Source: Ceratodon purpureus (Eukaryota > Streptophyta > Bryopsida > Pseudoditrichales > Ditrichaceae). From it: DNA of 64,000 nucleotides. Numbering within the stretch: the first letter of the stretch is position 1; every line of letters begins with the position of its first letter. The stretch covers positions 31,827,386 through 31,891,385 of the forward strand of contig CM026426.1 of NCBI GenBank assembly GCA_014871385.1, written 5' to 3'. The notes beneath the pieces were generated by a model, which saw only the letters and a list, made by a program, of their open reading frames with translations, had not been told where the DNA came from and did not search any database. Positions 13,386 through 24,840 of the stretch are shown one piece after another. A program made the translations under genes and the position numbers.

Positions 13386-13870
13386 GGGAGGCTCACAGCC
13401 TCCTCAGCCGCGGCATTGCTTATGAGGCGAGCTACGAATTGGACATCAAACCGCAAGCACCGAGCCTCATCACAAGCGGCAAGCCTCCTCAGCCGGGTGC
13501 CCTCGCATGCTCGAGGCACTGGTGTCTGCTCCGAAAGCAGACACCGGGCTGCTTCGCATGAAGGGATTTAAAAAAAAAAATTAACACCGCAAGCCTCATA
13601 GGAGGCTCACAGCCTCCTCAGCCGTGGCATTGCTTATGAGGCGAGCTACGAATTGGACATCAAATCGCAAGCACCGAGCCTCATCGGAGGCTGCAAGCCT
13701 CCTCAGCCGGGTGCCCTCGCATGCTCGAGGCAATGGTGAGCACACACCAGGCTGCTTCGCATGAAGGGATTTAAAAAAAAAAATTAACACCGCAAGCCTC
13801 ATGGGAGGCTCACAGCCTCCTCAGCCGCGGCATTGCTTATGAGGCGAGCTACGAATTGGACATCAAACCG
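13386..13870. repeat. Tandem repeat of about 205-215 bp with palindromic cores, in intron 1
   Basis: Two full copies and one partial copy (starts near 13,386, 13,601 and 13,804). Each contains the imperfect palindrome GGAGGCTCACAGCCTCC, and the full copies add AAGCCTCCTCAGCCGGG. The copies share TTGCTTATGAGGCGAGC and end in a run of A before TTAACACCGC. The block lies in the long first intron of the minus-strand gene. Open frames across it on both strands are products of the repeat. Confidence 0.8.
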
Positions 13871-14242
13871 TGGCATTTAAATCTCTTGAATACTAATTGC
13901 CTCCACTGAATCCCCGAGTCCGAATTCCCGACACTCATTCATAGAATGCAACTTCTCAACACTCCCAAGCAACCATGGAAGGTGAATCCCCAACATTAAA
14001 AGTTCCCAACAATTTGAATCCGCAACATTTGAATCTTCATAGCTACCCATAACCCAACAGCCGCGAATCCCCAACACACAACAGAAACCCAACAAGTTGC
14101 GAATTCCCAACAATCCCAATAACTACCCATGAACCCAAACACCCAGCACGCACTGAAGCACCCAGCAAAATCACAATGATCCCCCAGAAACTCCCAACAA
14201 GCTTTCAAAGAGTAAATCGTGGAGACAGCAAAGGTCGCCTAC

Positions 14243-14243
<1 letters not shown>

Positions 14244-14275
<32 letters not shown>

Positions 14276-14278
14276 CTT
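14244..14278. repeat. CGT trinucleotide microsatellite encoding poly-Asp
   Basis: About eleven CGT units. On minus they encode the poly-Asp end of exon 1 of the ParB-methyltransferase gene, directly before a splice donor (GAG|GTAGGC). Confidence 0.8.
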
Positions 14279-14429
14279 GTCTTCGACCTGGTCCGCTTGC
14301 TGAACTTCGACCTGGTCCTCAGGCACAACAATCCCATCAACGACGCCGACTTGCTCGCCAGGGGCAACCTCCTCTTCATCACCATGCTCGCGGCCTCCCA
14401 CATTCTCCTCCCTCTGCGCAGCCATAGCT

Positions 14430-15340
14430 ATCCCCCCCACTCCTGCTGCTAAAATTCCCTGCCTAGCTCGCCTCGCTTTGACCCGAAGATGCTACAAAAC
14501 TTCAAAGCTACAAAACTTCAAAGCTACAGGCAGATCTCCTCCTCTCCGTTTCACGGGTGCACTCAAATGGTCACTTTTAAAATCTACCTCTTTACGTAAT
14601 GCTCTCCTCTTTCTAGCTCTTCTATTTGTAAAATCAGTGCGGCCAGGTTTCCTTCTCTGTTTAGGAGTAACATAAGTGGAGGGAGATGGCCCTCCACTCT
14701 GCTTCATGTGTCTAACCACACAAAGGACTCTCTCACAAAAAGACTTTCTGAAGAACTTCCTCCCTGCTTAAATACCTATCACGTACAACTATTTTGATAA
14801 AACCCTAAGTTGATATACAATTAACCACTGACAAATTTTCTACCAACTTTATATTAAAGGTATCAATAACATTTCTATAATTGAAGCTATGTTTAAAATA
14901 TCAAGCTTTAATGGTAAGGAAGAAATCTAAGGTCACTATAAATTAAAAGATCGAATCTAGCAATTCAATCATGCTTCTTTTTATATTCATTGTTTCAAAT
15001 GTAGTTTTGAAATGACGGCTCATTCTAATCTTATAATACATCATGACAAATAGAATCCTCTCCACGGATCAAACATTAAAGTAGAGTTAAAAAAACCTTA
15101 ACTCATGTATTTAGACCTGCAAAAAGTGCCTTTATAATTAATTAGCGCCGTCTCTCTATAATCATACATTCGTTACCTAACAGAATGAATCATTCTCAAA
15201 CTGTTCACATGGACGTTTAAACCTGAATAAAATGATCAACAACGATGCTCCCTTCCTCTCACTTTGCTCTCGCGATACGGCTTCGCTAGTACACTCCCTC
15301 TTCTACACTTTCCGTCTGCAAACATGGGGATGGTCAAGGC
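14430..15340. other. Spacer between two divergent genes
   Basis: AT-rich towards the right. It separates the minus-strand ParB-methyltransferase gene from the plus-strand Mutator-like gene and would hold both promoters. A TATTTAAG box on minus near 14,767-14,774 is a candidate for the former. A 16-base tandem duplication (CAAAACTTCAAAGCTA) lies near 14,495-14,525. Minus ORF 14,492-14,719 (basic, many Arg/Lys) is in frame with exon 1 across one TAG and may be an older N-terminus. Confidence 0.4.
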
Positions 15341-18300
15341 ATGGGCATGGGCATCCCTCTTCGGTTTCTCGTAGATGACGATGGTCTTGCTACGGTGTCC
15401 TCTCTTCGCCTTAGTCTCAGATTCCATTTCCGTGAGGGTTCTATCAGTATAGAGGAGGAGATCTTTGATGACGTTACTGCCGAGGTTACCCACACCCTCG
15501 GGCAACCTTCAATGAGAGATGAGAACAATATGTTGCAATGGAGACTCTTCCCTGGATCCTATAGAGTCTACAGTCTTACCGATTCTCTGATGGCTGCATC
15601 CACTGAGATCCTCACCCCGCGTCGCTCTTCTACTTGCACAATTCAGACTCCCTTACCTCGTGATGTCAAGGTCAAAGTCGAGCCTGGTACCGAGACTTCA
15701 GATATAGAGAAACCTCCTCCGACTGTCATATCTCTCTCTCCTGATGACGAAGTCAGTCCCGTCAAGTTGGTGCCTAAGGTCCACGCTGATGCTCCTCCTT
15801 CCAATGTCTCTCCTCCATTGTCTCAGGTCACAGTTAGCATTGTTCCGCTTCTTAAAGTGATTGCTAAGACGCGTGGGTCAAAAAACATTTTGAAAAAGAT
15901 AGACTACTCCACTATTTGACACGAGAGAGTTGAGTACTTGCCTGCGAAGTTTGATGGTCCGGTTCTTTTTGAGTTGCCCCCAGCTGCTGCAGGATCCTTT
16001 AAGCTCGCCGCCAAGTCAATGCAGAGAATGGACAAACGATACGACGGACACTTGTGGACCAAGACCATCACAACAAACATCAAAAACGACTTCGGACTCT
16101 CTTTTCGAAGTTCCACCTGCGTCGGATGGCTGCGCTGCACCAACGAGGAGTGTGACTTCCTAAAGCGTGTTCCCAAGATCTTCGATGTTAACGAGACTGA
16201 GTTCGAAGGCTGTACCTTGCAAGCTTTTCTCATGGATCAGCCTCCTCCATCTGACTCCACGCTAGTGTGCAAGGTATGTAAAGAACCTCCATCATGTGTA
16301 GCTACATGCGAGGCTAGGATTTATTACGTAGTGGGCAAAGCAAATCAGACTAGAGTTTGTATTCACCTAGGAACACATGATCATCCAGTGAAAGTTGGGG
16401 ACTACAGAGACTCTAAAGCAGAGATTAGTAGCTTAATAGAAGAGCAGGTAGAGATGAACAACAAAGCAACAAAGAGCGCCGTTGTCCTGGAGGCGAGCAA
16501 ACTCCTCATCGGAAGCTACCTGCTACAACCCGAGGATGCACTACCGAGGAAGCTGACGATGGAGGAGTTGGTTCCTGTTCTGGATCGATGCAAAGACATG
16601 GCGTCCTCAAACATCCGCAACAAAGTCGCCACCTTCAAAAAATTCAAAAGGTACGGAATCATGGACGGTATCACCAAGCTCCGTGGAAACAGTCTCTGGG
16701 CGTATGTCCAGGAGAATAGGTTTCCTGGTCAGGGAGCTATGCATGACAAAGTCTTCGTCTTCAAGATGTCGGAGGTCGGGCCGGGAAGTGGTGTCGACTT
16801 AGTCAGCCGTATGCAAGCTGGTGGCGACTTGGAGAACGCATGGATCATGTTCGACCATGTAAAACGCGTCAAAGACTGGTCGACGATGGCGTGCCATGTG
16901 TACGATGCCACTAACTGCCGCGTGATGACAATCGCCACTTGCGACATGCAGTCCGAGGACACGGAGGCCCAGCTTGTCTTCTCGAAAAACCTGAACTTCG
17001 TCATGGAGATCAATGGCGTTGCAGCGGCGAACTTCAAGGGGTTCATGGCAGATAACGCACAAGCGAATTGGAATGCAGTGCGAATCCTTTACGGCAATGG
17101 CAACAAAGAGGACCCAATGGAGGACCGGGAGAGGTCGTGCTTGTTCCACTGGACTCAAAACATGGTGGCGTATACGCAGAAGCACTTCCCCGAAGAATTG
17201 TGGGAACAGCACAAGAAGATGTGCACTCAGTACAAGAATGCGACCAGCATGGCAGAGGCGGAAACTCTGTACCACGCGTTGCGAGCATGGTGGGCATCCA
17301 CCGGGGTCGTTGGCGAGAGCGGGCTCATCAAACTCGATCAGTGGATGTCATTCTGGCACCACCGCTTCCGCCAGTGGAGGGGATTCATGACCGAGGTATT
17401 CTCTCTGCACTCTGTTTTCATGTTTTTAATACTGGTTTCCTAGCCCTGACCTACAAAACTGTAATCGGTGAATCTAAGAGCACCTACTGTCAAATCTGCA
17501 GAAATTCACGAAAGAAGAATTCACAGAGATGCCGACTTGTAACCTCGCCGAAACAGTTCACAACAAGTGGCTCCAAGCTTCAGGAAACAACGGGAACGAC
17601 CTCTACGTTGCTACCGTGGACGATTTCATTCGGGCTTTTCTACAGGTTGTCAACTACTACCAGTTCCTCAAAGGTGACGTTGGCGGTACAGGACCGTCCA
17701 AGAAGGACCTGAGGCTCCGGATGGCTGAACGCAACGCAAAGAAATGGGGAAATCCTACACTGCTCGATAAGCCCATGCTCGATATGCCAGGCGCGGATGA
17801 GTTCTGCACCCGTCAGCCTATCATGCCTGGAGCGGAAGTCTTCGGTTCACAGAAGCGAAAAGCTGACGTCCCCATCAGAGCTGACGAGGAGTCTCATCGC
17901 CCGGACAAGACGAACTTCTCACGCCTAGGAGGCCCAAGACGTGCCGTCAGGGCTTGCCCTATGCAGATGCCCGTCATTGTGGAAGACGACTCTGAACACG
18001 ACACCGAGGTTCAATGTACCCAACCTCCTGCCCAGGAAGTTGATTCCCCTGTACCTTCGCCTGTGAACAAGAGCGGCATTCGCCATGTCAACGCGGTTGA
18101 AGAAACCAAGGTGGACGTGAAGGAGTGGCACATTTCGAGACTTCACAAACTTTCTGCGAAGTGCTGCTGAGCCCAAAGAGCTGAAACGAAGAAGAAGTGC
18201 ACTGAGAGAATCGTCAGGGGGCCTCATTGCACAACTGCCCCGACCTACACTGGGCTTTGGACTAACTATCGCAGAAACATAGTCGAGAAGACAGAGTTCT

Positions 18301-18995
18301 TCTTCTGCTCCGACGATATTGAGCGCTGCGTGAAAGGCTCTAAGCGCAAGTGGGTAGCGCACTACTCAAAGGACCAGGAATTCCCCTCCATTTCAGAGGT
18401 CTAGCCAGTGAAACTAGGTACTAACCTAAAACTGACGGAGATTCTTGCCCTCGAAGCAGCGGGCTTTCAACTTCCGCCAAAGAAGCCGGTCTCCCCAAGA
18501 CGCCTGTTCTCCTCTGCCTCGCCCCCTGCAAATCTGAGCTCGGTGCCAGTCCCTGCAGACGCTGACCGCTACCCTGGCAAGAGAGACGGCAAGATGGTGA
18601 AGCGCACTGCCACTCGTCCCAATCCGGCGCAGCGACTCTCCATGGGCTCCTCCGAGTCACTCAAAGCGCGCCTCCGTTCCGTCACCATGATACCTCAGCC
18701 CGGCCACGGTTGCATCATTGGGCTGGATTCGGGCGTCGCTCCTCACATCACTCGGTACCAGATTACCATCAGTTCTTACCCTGGTTGCACTTGTCCCGCA
18801 TTCAAGAAGACGATGACTTCGTTTCGAGGCAAGACTCAGTTCACGTATTGTAAGCACCTTTACTACATACTCTTGAAGGTCTGCAACCGTGATCCCGAAG
18901 CGGAGCTTTTCATCTATGCGCCCATCTTCAGCTTTAACGAGGTCAAGCTACTCCTAGAGAGTGGAATCTTGCGTCACCCCTTGGCGAAGAAGTAG
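15341..18995 (+). pseudogene. Mutator-like (MULE) transposase with SWIM zinc finger
   Basis: Large transposase-like gene with one probable intron (donor after MTE at 17,395, acceptor CTGCAG before 17,502). A variable N-terminus of about 190 residues is followed by a DNA-binding-like part (CTNEECDF; CKVCKEPPSCVATCEARIYY; GTHDHPVKVG). The MULE core has FDHVKRVKDW, then MADNAQANWNAVRILYG near 17,044-17,095, then LFHWTQNMVAYTQKHFPEEL. A SWIM finger follows (CTCPAFKK ... YCKHLYYI, CxC then CxH, 18,787-18,860). DDE-type MULE transposases with a C-terminal SWIM finger are well known in plants (FAR1-related). In-frame stops at 15,917-15,919, 18,168-18,170 and 18,402-18,404 make this copy a pseudogene unless some reflect unseen introns. 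No terminal inverted repeats or 9-11 bp duplications were found by eye. Confidence 0.8.
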
Positions 18996-19249
18996 GTAGC
19001 CCTCCTACTTTAGAACTGCCATTTCCACAATGGCCATTTGTCACGTACTGAATGATTTTAGTAATATACCATGTACTAAGTCAGAAATACAGAAGCTGTA
19101 TTGACTTTTTCATTATATTGAAGGCTTTGTCGTTCACTTTGATTGCATTCTATTTCAAAACATTCTATCTTGAACAAGTGCACTATATACCTCGTATCCC
19201 CTGACATGTAACCTTTATTACAGCAAACATATACTTGTTATTAGATGTC

Positions 19250-19717
19250 CTAATCTTCGAACCTAACACGTTTAGGGTTGCCCACTACACTATCCCTAGG
19301 GCTGCGAACGTCTGACTGTACTACATGACAAACTACATTCGCGTTCACTTTCGGTCCCACACTTGCCAAGTGTCCTTGGTATGAACGTTTCAGCAATGGC
19401 CCACCTCCCCGCCTCCGATTCACTGATTTTCTGGAATAGGTTCCCCTTGGGATCTTTCCAACCTTGGAGTATGCATGAGGATGCAAAGGCACATCTGCGT
19501 CCTCCTCCAGCACTCTGATATCATCCGAATTTTCTGAACGTGGAGGGTCAGCTCTTACATCCGGTTGCACGTCAACATCCGTTGTCAAAGGACGCCCTTG
19601 GCTGTTGGCCATCACCTCTTCTTCGTCCTCCACCTCAACATATGGTTGAAATGGACAAACATCGTCAGCAAGTGAAACAACAGTATCTCTGACGTCTTCC
19701 GTAGCCGCTGTTCGGCA
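19250..19717 (-). CDS. Terminal exon of an unknown minus-strand gene (155 residues)
   Basis: An open minus-strand frame begins at a good acceptor (CTCTTTTCCGTAG before 19,717) and runs in phase to a stop at 19,250. The product is hydrophilic: an acidic start (TEDVRDTVVSLADDVC, then VEVEDEEEVM), a middle with mixed charge and a basic end (KRVRFED). No domain is recognised. Upstream exons would lie to the right, but I could not find any before the A-rich repeat. It may be a decayed gene end or a fragment. Confidence 0.35.
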   Translation of the reverse strand, partial: CRTAATEDVRDTVVSLADDVCPFQPYVEVEDEEEVMANSQGRPLTTDVDVQPDVRADPPRSENSDDIRVLEEDADVPLHPHAYSKVGKIPRGTYSRKSVNRRRGGGPLLKRSYQGHLASVGPKVNANVVCHVVQSDVRSPRDSVVGNPKRVRFED

Positions 19718-19902
19718 CTACGGAAAAGAGCTTCACAAAACACCAACAGAAAAGAGGAAGAGACATTCCATAATCCTAACTTAAATATCCGTGAAGGAGA
19801 TGCTTGGCGCCCTTGAATTTCGGCTATTCATTCATTTGAAAGTTGTCATCGTCCTCAACTGAATGGAAAAAGATGAGGGTTGAGCAGATGTCATTTAGCA
19901 TT

Positions 19903-20340
19903 TAAAATTTAAAAATAATAAAATAAAAGAAAAAGCAAAAAAAAAATATTAAGGTTGAAAATAATATGAAGGCGACTAAGAAAATGAAAGAGAAAATAAA
20001 ATTAAAGGCGACTAAGAAAATGAAAGAGAAAATAAAATGAAAGGGAAAATAAAATGAAAGAGAAAATAAAATGAAAGAGAAAATAAAATATAAGAGAAAA
20101 GAAAATGAAAGAGAGAATAAAATGAAAGAGAGAATAGAATGAAAGAGAGAATAAAATGAAAGAGAGAATAAAATGAAAGAGAAAATAAAATGAAAGAGAA
20201 AATAAAATGAAAGAGAAAATAAAATGAAAGAGAAAATAAATTGAAAGAGAAAATAAAATGAAAGAGAAAATAAAATGAAAGAGAAAAATAAAATGAAAGA
20301 GAAAATTAAATGAAAGAGAATTAAAGGAAAGGAAAGATAG
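19903..20340. repeat. A-rich minisatellite, 17-bp unit
   Basis: About 20 imperfect copies of GAAAATAAAATGAAAGA, most regular from 19,970 to 20,325. It lies about 130 bases left of the left end of the giant hAT-type element E1. Confidence 0.85.
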
Positions 20341-20599
20341 ATAGAGTAATGGAAGTTAATATGAAAAATAAAAGAAATAAACCATGTAGACCATGGCGGA
20401 TGATTTCTAACAATGTTAAGAAAATGTTACGATATTAAATGTTACTTTATCCCTCTTTAAAGGTTCAATACCCGGGTTGTCACGGTCGTCCGGGACGCTC
20501 GGGACGTGGGGATGTCCTATGACTTAGAAAAAAAAAATCACCCGCATAGGTTTCACCCCGGGGTGAAACCACATCTTCTACGCGGCGGAGGGATTGCGG

Positions 20600-21030
20600 G
20601 GGAGGGTGCGGTCGTCGCCGCGGAGCGGGGGGGGCCGTCGGACGCGTCGGGAAGGGGCCGTCCCCGGCGACGGCCCCTTGCCGTCGCCGCGGAGGGGGGG
20701 GCCGTCCCCGGCGACGGCCCTTTGCCGTCGCCGCGGTGGGGGGGGGCCATCCCCGGCGACGGCCCCTTGCCGTCGCCGCGGTGGGGGGGGCCGTCCCCGG
20801 CGACGGCCCCTTGCCGTCGCCGCGGTGGGGGGGGCCGTCCCCGGCGACGGCCCCTTGCCGTCGCCGCGGTGGGAAGGGCCGTCCCCGGCGACGGCCCCTT
20901 GCCGTCGCCGCGATGGGGGGGCTGTCCCCGGCGACGGCCCCTTGCCGTCGCCGCGGTGGGAAGGGCTGTCCCCGGCGACGGCCCCTTGCCGTCGCCGCGG
21001 TGGAGGGGCCGTCCCCGTCCACAGCCCCTT
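20600..21030. repeat. Array A: 44-bp GC-rich tandem repeat, left subterminal region of E1
   Basis: Eight to nine copies of a unit of about 44 bases built on GGCCGTCCCCGGCGACGG. Each copy contains a perfect 8-bp hairpin, GGCGACGG / CCGTCGCC, with a 7-base CCCCTTG loop. Period starts fall near 20,658, 20,702, 20,747, 20,791, 20,836, 20,879, 20,924, 20,967 and 21,009. The array ends about 110 bases before a TATA-like box and about 320 before the hAT transposase ATG. Long open frames on both strands here have no independent support. Confidence 0.9.
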
Positions 21031-21135
21031 CGACGGCCGTGAGAGTCCATGATCGGACGGCCCCTCGTTGACTTACGGCCTCGACGGTCGTCCTCCGTTG
21101 ATTTTTGAGGCTTACCCCTTGGTATTTCATGGAAT

Positions 21136-21146
21136 GAGTATAAAAG
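21136..21146 (+). promoter_or_regulatory. TATA-like box of the E1 hAT transposase gene
   Basis: AGTATAAAAGA lies about 210 bases upstream of the ATG at 21,351 and downstream of array A. This is the same order as at other genes in E1 and E2. Confidence 0.5.
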
Positions 21147-21350
21147 ACCCCTCCTGAAAGTTGTCATTACACTTCTGAATTGTACTCCATGTGCTACTAG
21201 TTGCACTATTATACGTGTGTATCTGTTGCATGGTGAACGGCGGCGTTCAGAAGTGTGTTGAATTGGAGCTTCTTCGGAGGCTCTAGTTCTCTTGAGGACG
21301 TGGTACCCTGATTTTTTGAAGTTTTTCCGGGCGATCTATCAAGTGCACCA

Positions 21351-24334
21351 ATGGCGTCTAAAAGTTACTCCCCATGGTATACCGAAGTCCATATGATCGA
21401 TGCGGAGAAGAAGAAGACTGAGATGGTTCAATGTATGCTATGCAAGAACACTTTCGCATAGAGGATTGAGCGGATGCTCAGTCATTTGGGCTATGACAAA
21501 GTTCTAGGGCTACAGACTAGTGGAGTAGGTCGTTGCACTAATTTGTCACCCGCTATACTGTCCTTGTTCAAGAATTGCGGTGGCAAATTCCCCAACGATT
21601 CCAGAATATTCATGTCGGAGCAAAGTACTTCCCCTGTGACTCGTGGCAATATTTCCCCGAGAGTGAACACTCCCATGGATGTGGACTCATGTGCTGGATC
21701 CCGGGTTTCAACTCCGAAGAATGAACCCGTTTTATTTGGTGAGGGTGTACCTTTCATTTCCACTCTTCCGGGGGAAGGTAGTGGACCGTTTCCTCCTTTG
21801 AAGGCAAAGAGGCAATCTACCCTTCAAGAGGGCTTCGAAGAGACTCAGAGGCGGGAATGCGACAAAGCATGGGCCACATGTTTTTACGAGAACAGTATCT
21901 CGTTTAACGTGGCTCGGAGTGCCTCTTTCAAGGACGCGGTGTTGAAGACGTCCAACATGAAGAGATCATACACACCTCCATCTTACCACCATCTCCGAAC
22001 AAATTTACTAGCCCAAGCAAGGACTGATTTGGAGACTTCCTTGAATGATAGGATTTTTTCCAGTGTTAGGAAGTACGGGGGAACGTTGGCCCTGGATGGG
22101 TGGACTTCTGTAAGCAGTCGCCTTCTAATAAACGCAATGCTGGTATCTCCAGCTGGTGAGTTATTCTTGGGAGCCGTTGACACGAGTGGGAAAGAGAAGG
22201 ATGCTGTTTTCGTAGCGACCGTCATTGAGAAGTTTATCCAACAAGTTGGAGAACAGAACATCATTCAAGTATGCTACGATAATGCTCCGGTGATGCTTAA
22301 TGCCGGAAAGTTGGTCCAAGCACTCTATCCATCCATATTTGTCCAAGGATGTGCTGCCCATGCGATGGACCTTTTGTTGGAGGATTGGAGTAAGATGAAG
22401 TGGGTGAAGGAGCTCCTAGATCGGGTTAAGAACTTGGTTAAGTTCATAAAGATAAGGCAAATGCCACTCTCGGTATTTCGAAAGCACGAGGCAAAACTTA
22501 GCTTGCTGATGCCTGGTCAGACTAGGTTTGCATCGCACTACATTATGATTTCGCGTCTATTGAAGGTTCGAGGAGCATTGGAGCAGAGCGTTGTGGATCC
22601 TGACTAGAGAAACTACGAAACGAAGAAGACCTTATCTGCCTGTGACAAAGCGAAGATCTCACGCGATGTTAAGAGGGTTGTCTTGGATGACGTTTTCTGG
22701 GAGCAATGTGCAAACTTCAAGTGGATGACGAGTCCCGTTGTATATGCCCTACGAGAGTTTGATGCGAAGGAATCGGCATTGGGTAAAGCCTACGTCGTTC
22801 TCCGCAACCTTGAGAAGCATGTTCTCTCTTTACGCCATGAGCCCTTCAAACTAGACTCAGACAATGCTGATTTCTGCGAGGACTCATTTTACGAGCGTAA
22901 AGCCATGATTAAATCACCCTTACAGTGTGCTGCTGCGCTTCTAAACCCTTATCTTATTGACGATGAAGACCTTCGCAATGATACTGATGCAATGGCATCG
23001 GCGAAGGAGGTCTTGTTGTCGATGGCTCCTCCGACACTGAAGGAAGTGGTCATAGAAGAGTTCTTTGCATTTCGTGAAGCTTATCCTCCGTTTCGTGATG
23101 TACGTGACTCCTCTAAGTCACAACTGCCGCCTTCTGGTTGGTGGGATATATACGGATCCGCTGGTAAATTCATTTCCCCAATTGCAAAAAGGATTTTAGC
23201 TCAGCCCCTGTCTTCTTCTTCATGCGAGCCGAATTGGAGTAGCTACTCCTTTGTCCACGACAGGAAGCGAAACCGTTTACTTCCGGAGAGGACTAATGAC
23301 CTCGTGTTTGTGTATACAAATTCCAAGATAATTTCCCAGTCCAAGTTGAGTGCCTTAGGCAGGTTCTACGGGGAGTTGGAGGGGAAGGAGGATCCGAAGG
23401 CCGTGGAAACCGAGGACGTTGACTACTCTAGTGAGTATGATGTTGATCTACCCTTCGATGATCTATCAATTGACCCCCCCATCGAGGCCCCAGTCGACGA
23501 CCTCGAGGTGTCTCCGAAAGGAAAATCCCGTTGTTCTCCTGCGCCAATGGAGCGTGCTTTCGAGTATGATGATGTCGAAGAAGAAGGTACCAACGAGGAG
23601 GATACGATTCATCTTGCCTCTTTTTTGAATGGAGACGGTTTATTAAACAATGATAAGATTCTCCGGGGAGGATCCTCTCATACTACCGTGGATTTGGTCG
23701 TACCAAAGAAAGAGGAAGACCCCACCCTTGATACTTCTATGGTTGTTTCTCCAAACTTCAACCGCTTGAAGGAGGATATGGTTCCGACCACTACAAAAGA
23801 GGATGTGCCCGTACCCGTATCGGGTGCGTCTCGGACATTGTTTGGAACTGCAAAGACTAGGGTCCAAGTTGGTGGGTTCGAATCGTCCACGAGGCTGGTT
23901 GATTGTCTAAAAAAATGAAGGCAGATGCTAAGGCTACTAAAGTAGTGGAGAAATGTAGGAAGAGATTGGTCCGAACCCGACAAGCGGACCCGGGCATCCT
24001 CTCTACTGATGACGGACTTCCAATTGGGCATCTCTTTGGGCCGAAGTTGGCTTTGGGAAAACCGGACATATTTCCTGAAAAACCCCCTACTAGAGCCACG
24101 TCGAAGTGAAAGGCTATAGACAAGACTCAGAAGGTGTTGGCTTTCAATCCTGGGAGGCCAAAAACTCCTTTGGATGACCCGAATGGCCCAAAGAAATTCC
24201 TGAACCCATTCGAGTCAAAGAAGAAGACTAAGGCGAGGGTGAAGAAGGTACGCGCGAGCGATGGCGATGACGAATACGATTCTTCCGGTCCTAGTGGGGC
24301 CGAAGTGAAGGACGACAGCGATTATGTGGCCTGA
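21351..24334 (+). pseudogene. hAT transposase of E1 (BED finger, DUF659, C-terminal dimerisation domain)
   Basis: Intronless. The start at 21,351 (MASKSYSPWYTEV) is chosen because it precedes the BED-type finger (QCMLCKNTF ... RMLSHLGY). Then come a linker, DUF659 (LDGWTSVSSRLLINAMLV; VCYDNAPVMLNAGKLV; GCAAHAMDLLLEDW), TRFASHYIMISRLL, a helical region and the hAT dimerisation domain (PSGWWDIYGSAG ... CEPNWSSYSFVHDRKRNRL). The two Asp and the Glu expected of hAT enzymes are all present. The acidic C-terminus runs to 23,918. A further frame (23,903-24,334) looks like its continuation after a frameshift, with a stop at 24,107-24,109. In-frame stops at 21,459-21,461 and 22,605-22,607 disable this copy. 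It is the left-most gene of E1 and is the likely former mover of the element. Confidence 0.85.
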
Positions 24335-24454
24335 TTGGGCAAGATAGTTAGAAGGCTGCATTTCCAGTGCACCACCCTAGAATGCCACTCTTTTATGAAT
24401 GTCCATTTCTAGAAACCATTATCATATTATATCTCATTTAAGCAGTGGTGCCGT

Positions 24455-24840
24455 GCCTCCGCGGCCGTCCGATCGGGCCCTCTCCTCGGCAACGACCGTC
24501 CGATGAAGGCCGTCGCCGAGGGGACGGCCTTGGAGACGGCCCCCGAGGGGGCGGTTTGCGGCCCTCCGATCGCGGCCGTCCCCGCGGCCGTCGCCGTCCG
24601 ATGGCGGCCGACCGCGCGGGGACGGCCACGTAGACGGCCACGTAGACGGCCTTGGAGACGGCCGCGGGGACGGCCCCGTCGGCGACAGCCCGCGGCCGTC
24701 CGATCAAGGCCGTCTCCAAGGCGACGGCCGTTCGATCACGGCCGCGGTCGAAGGGCCGTCCCCGCGGACGGCCCCTCACGGAGACGGCCCCCGACCGTGG
24801 GGACGAGGCCGTCGCGGCCGCGGGAAATTTCCCTCCCCCC
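24455..24840. repeat. Array B: GGCCGTCC / GACGGCC degenerate repeats (E1 dialect)
   Basis: Irregular GC-rich repeats of GACGGCC, GGCCGTCCGATC and CGCGGCCGTC downstream of the E1 hAT gene. Same dialect as arrays C and D. No gene follows directly; the next sequence is AT-rich for 2.6 kb. Open frames in all phases here are by-products of the composition. Confidence 0.85.

Larger units (their letters stand above)
8381..14425 (-). pseudogene. Twelve-exon ParB/Srx-like plus amino-methyltransferase gene, broken
   Basis: Reconstructed exons, 5' to 3' on minus: 14425-14243, 13162-13103, 12976-~12520, 12393-11801, 11709-11514, 11395-11204, 11110-10895, 10804-9799, 9712-9359, 9275-9014, 8928-8743, 8646-8381. 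GT-AG introns mostly keep phase. Order: acidic N-terminus (poly-Asp), YMPTSP-like repeats, a small domain (GDFGGGAIIGIVERLDSTM), a ParB/Srx-like segment (FFVWEGNHRRSAWLRHI), a helical middle, then a permuted methyltransferase: LIIADIPENLP at the motif IV position, then KPGDIVLDWNART...AAEAAGRQILAFEEDEAIF at motif I. The tail is acidic and Ser-rich. Bacterial and phage proteins join ParB-like domains to DNA methylases, which supports the reading. Damage: frameshift in exon 3 (about 12,640-12,700), stops at 10,763-10,765 and 10,715-10,717, frameshift near 10,110. DPPY is DIPE here and motif I is degenerate, so this copy is probably inactive. The exon 5/6 junction and the exon 3 end are uncertain. 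An open frame continues upstream to 14,719, broken only by a TAG at about 14,492. Confidence 0.65.

Noticed and set aside
13308-13802. Short frames on both strands within the intron-1 repeat
   Set aside because: Generated by the palindromic repeat; the two strands encode the same peptides from different copies.
20480-21206. Long open frames on both strands across array A (150-217 codons)
   Set aside because: They follow the 44-base repeat, occur in most frames at once and encode only Arg/Pro/Gly/Ala repeats. GC-rich DNA lacks stop codons.
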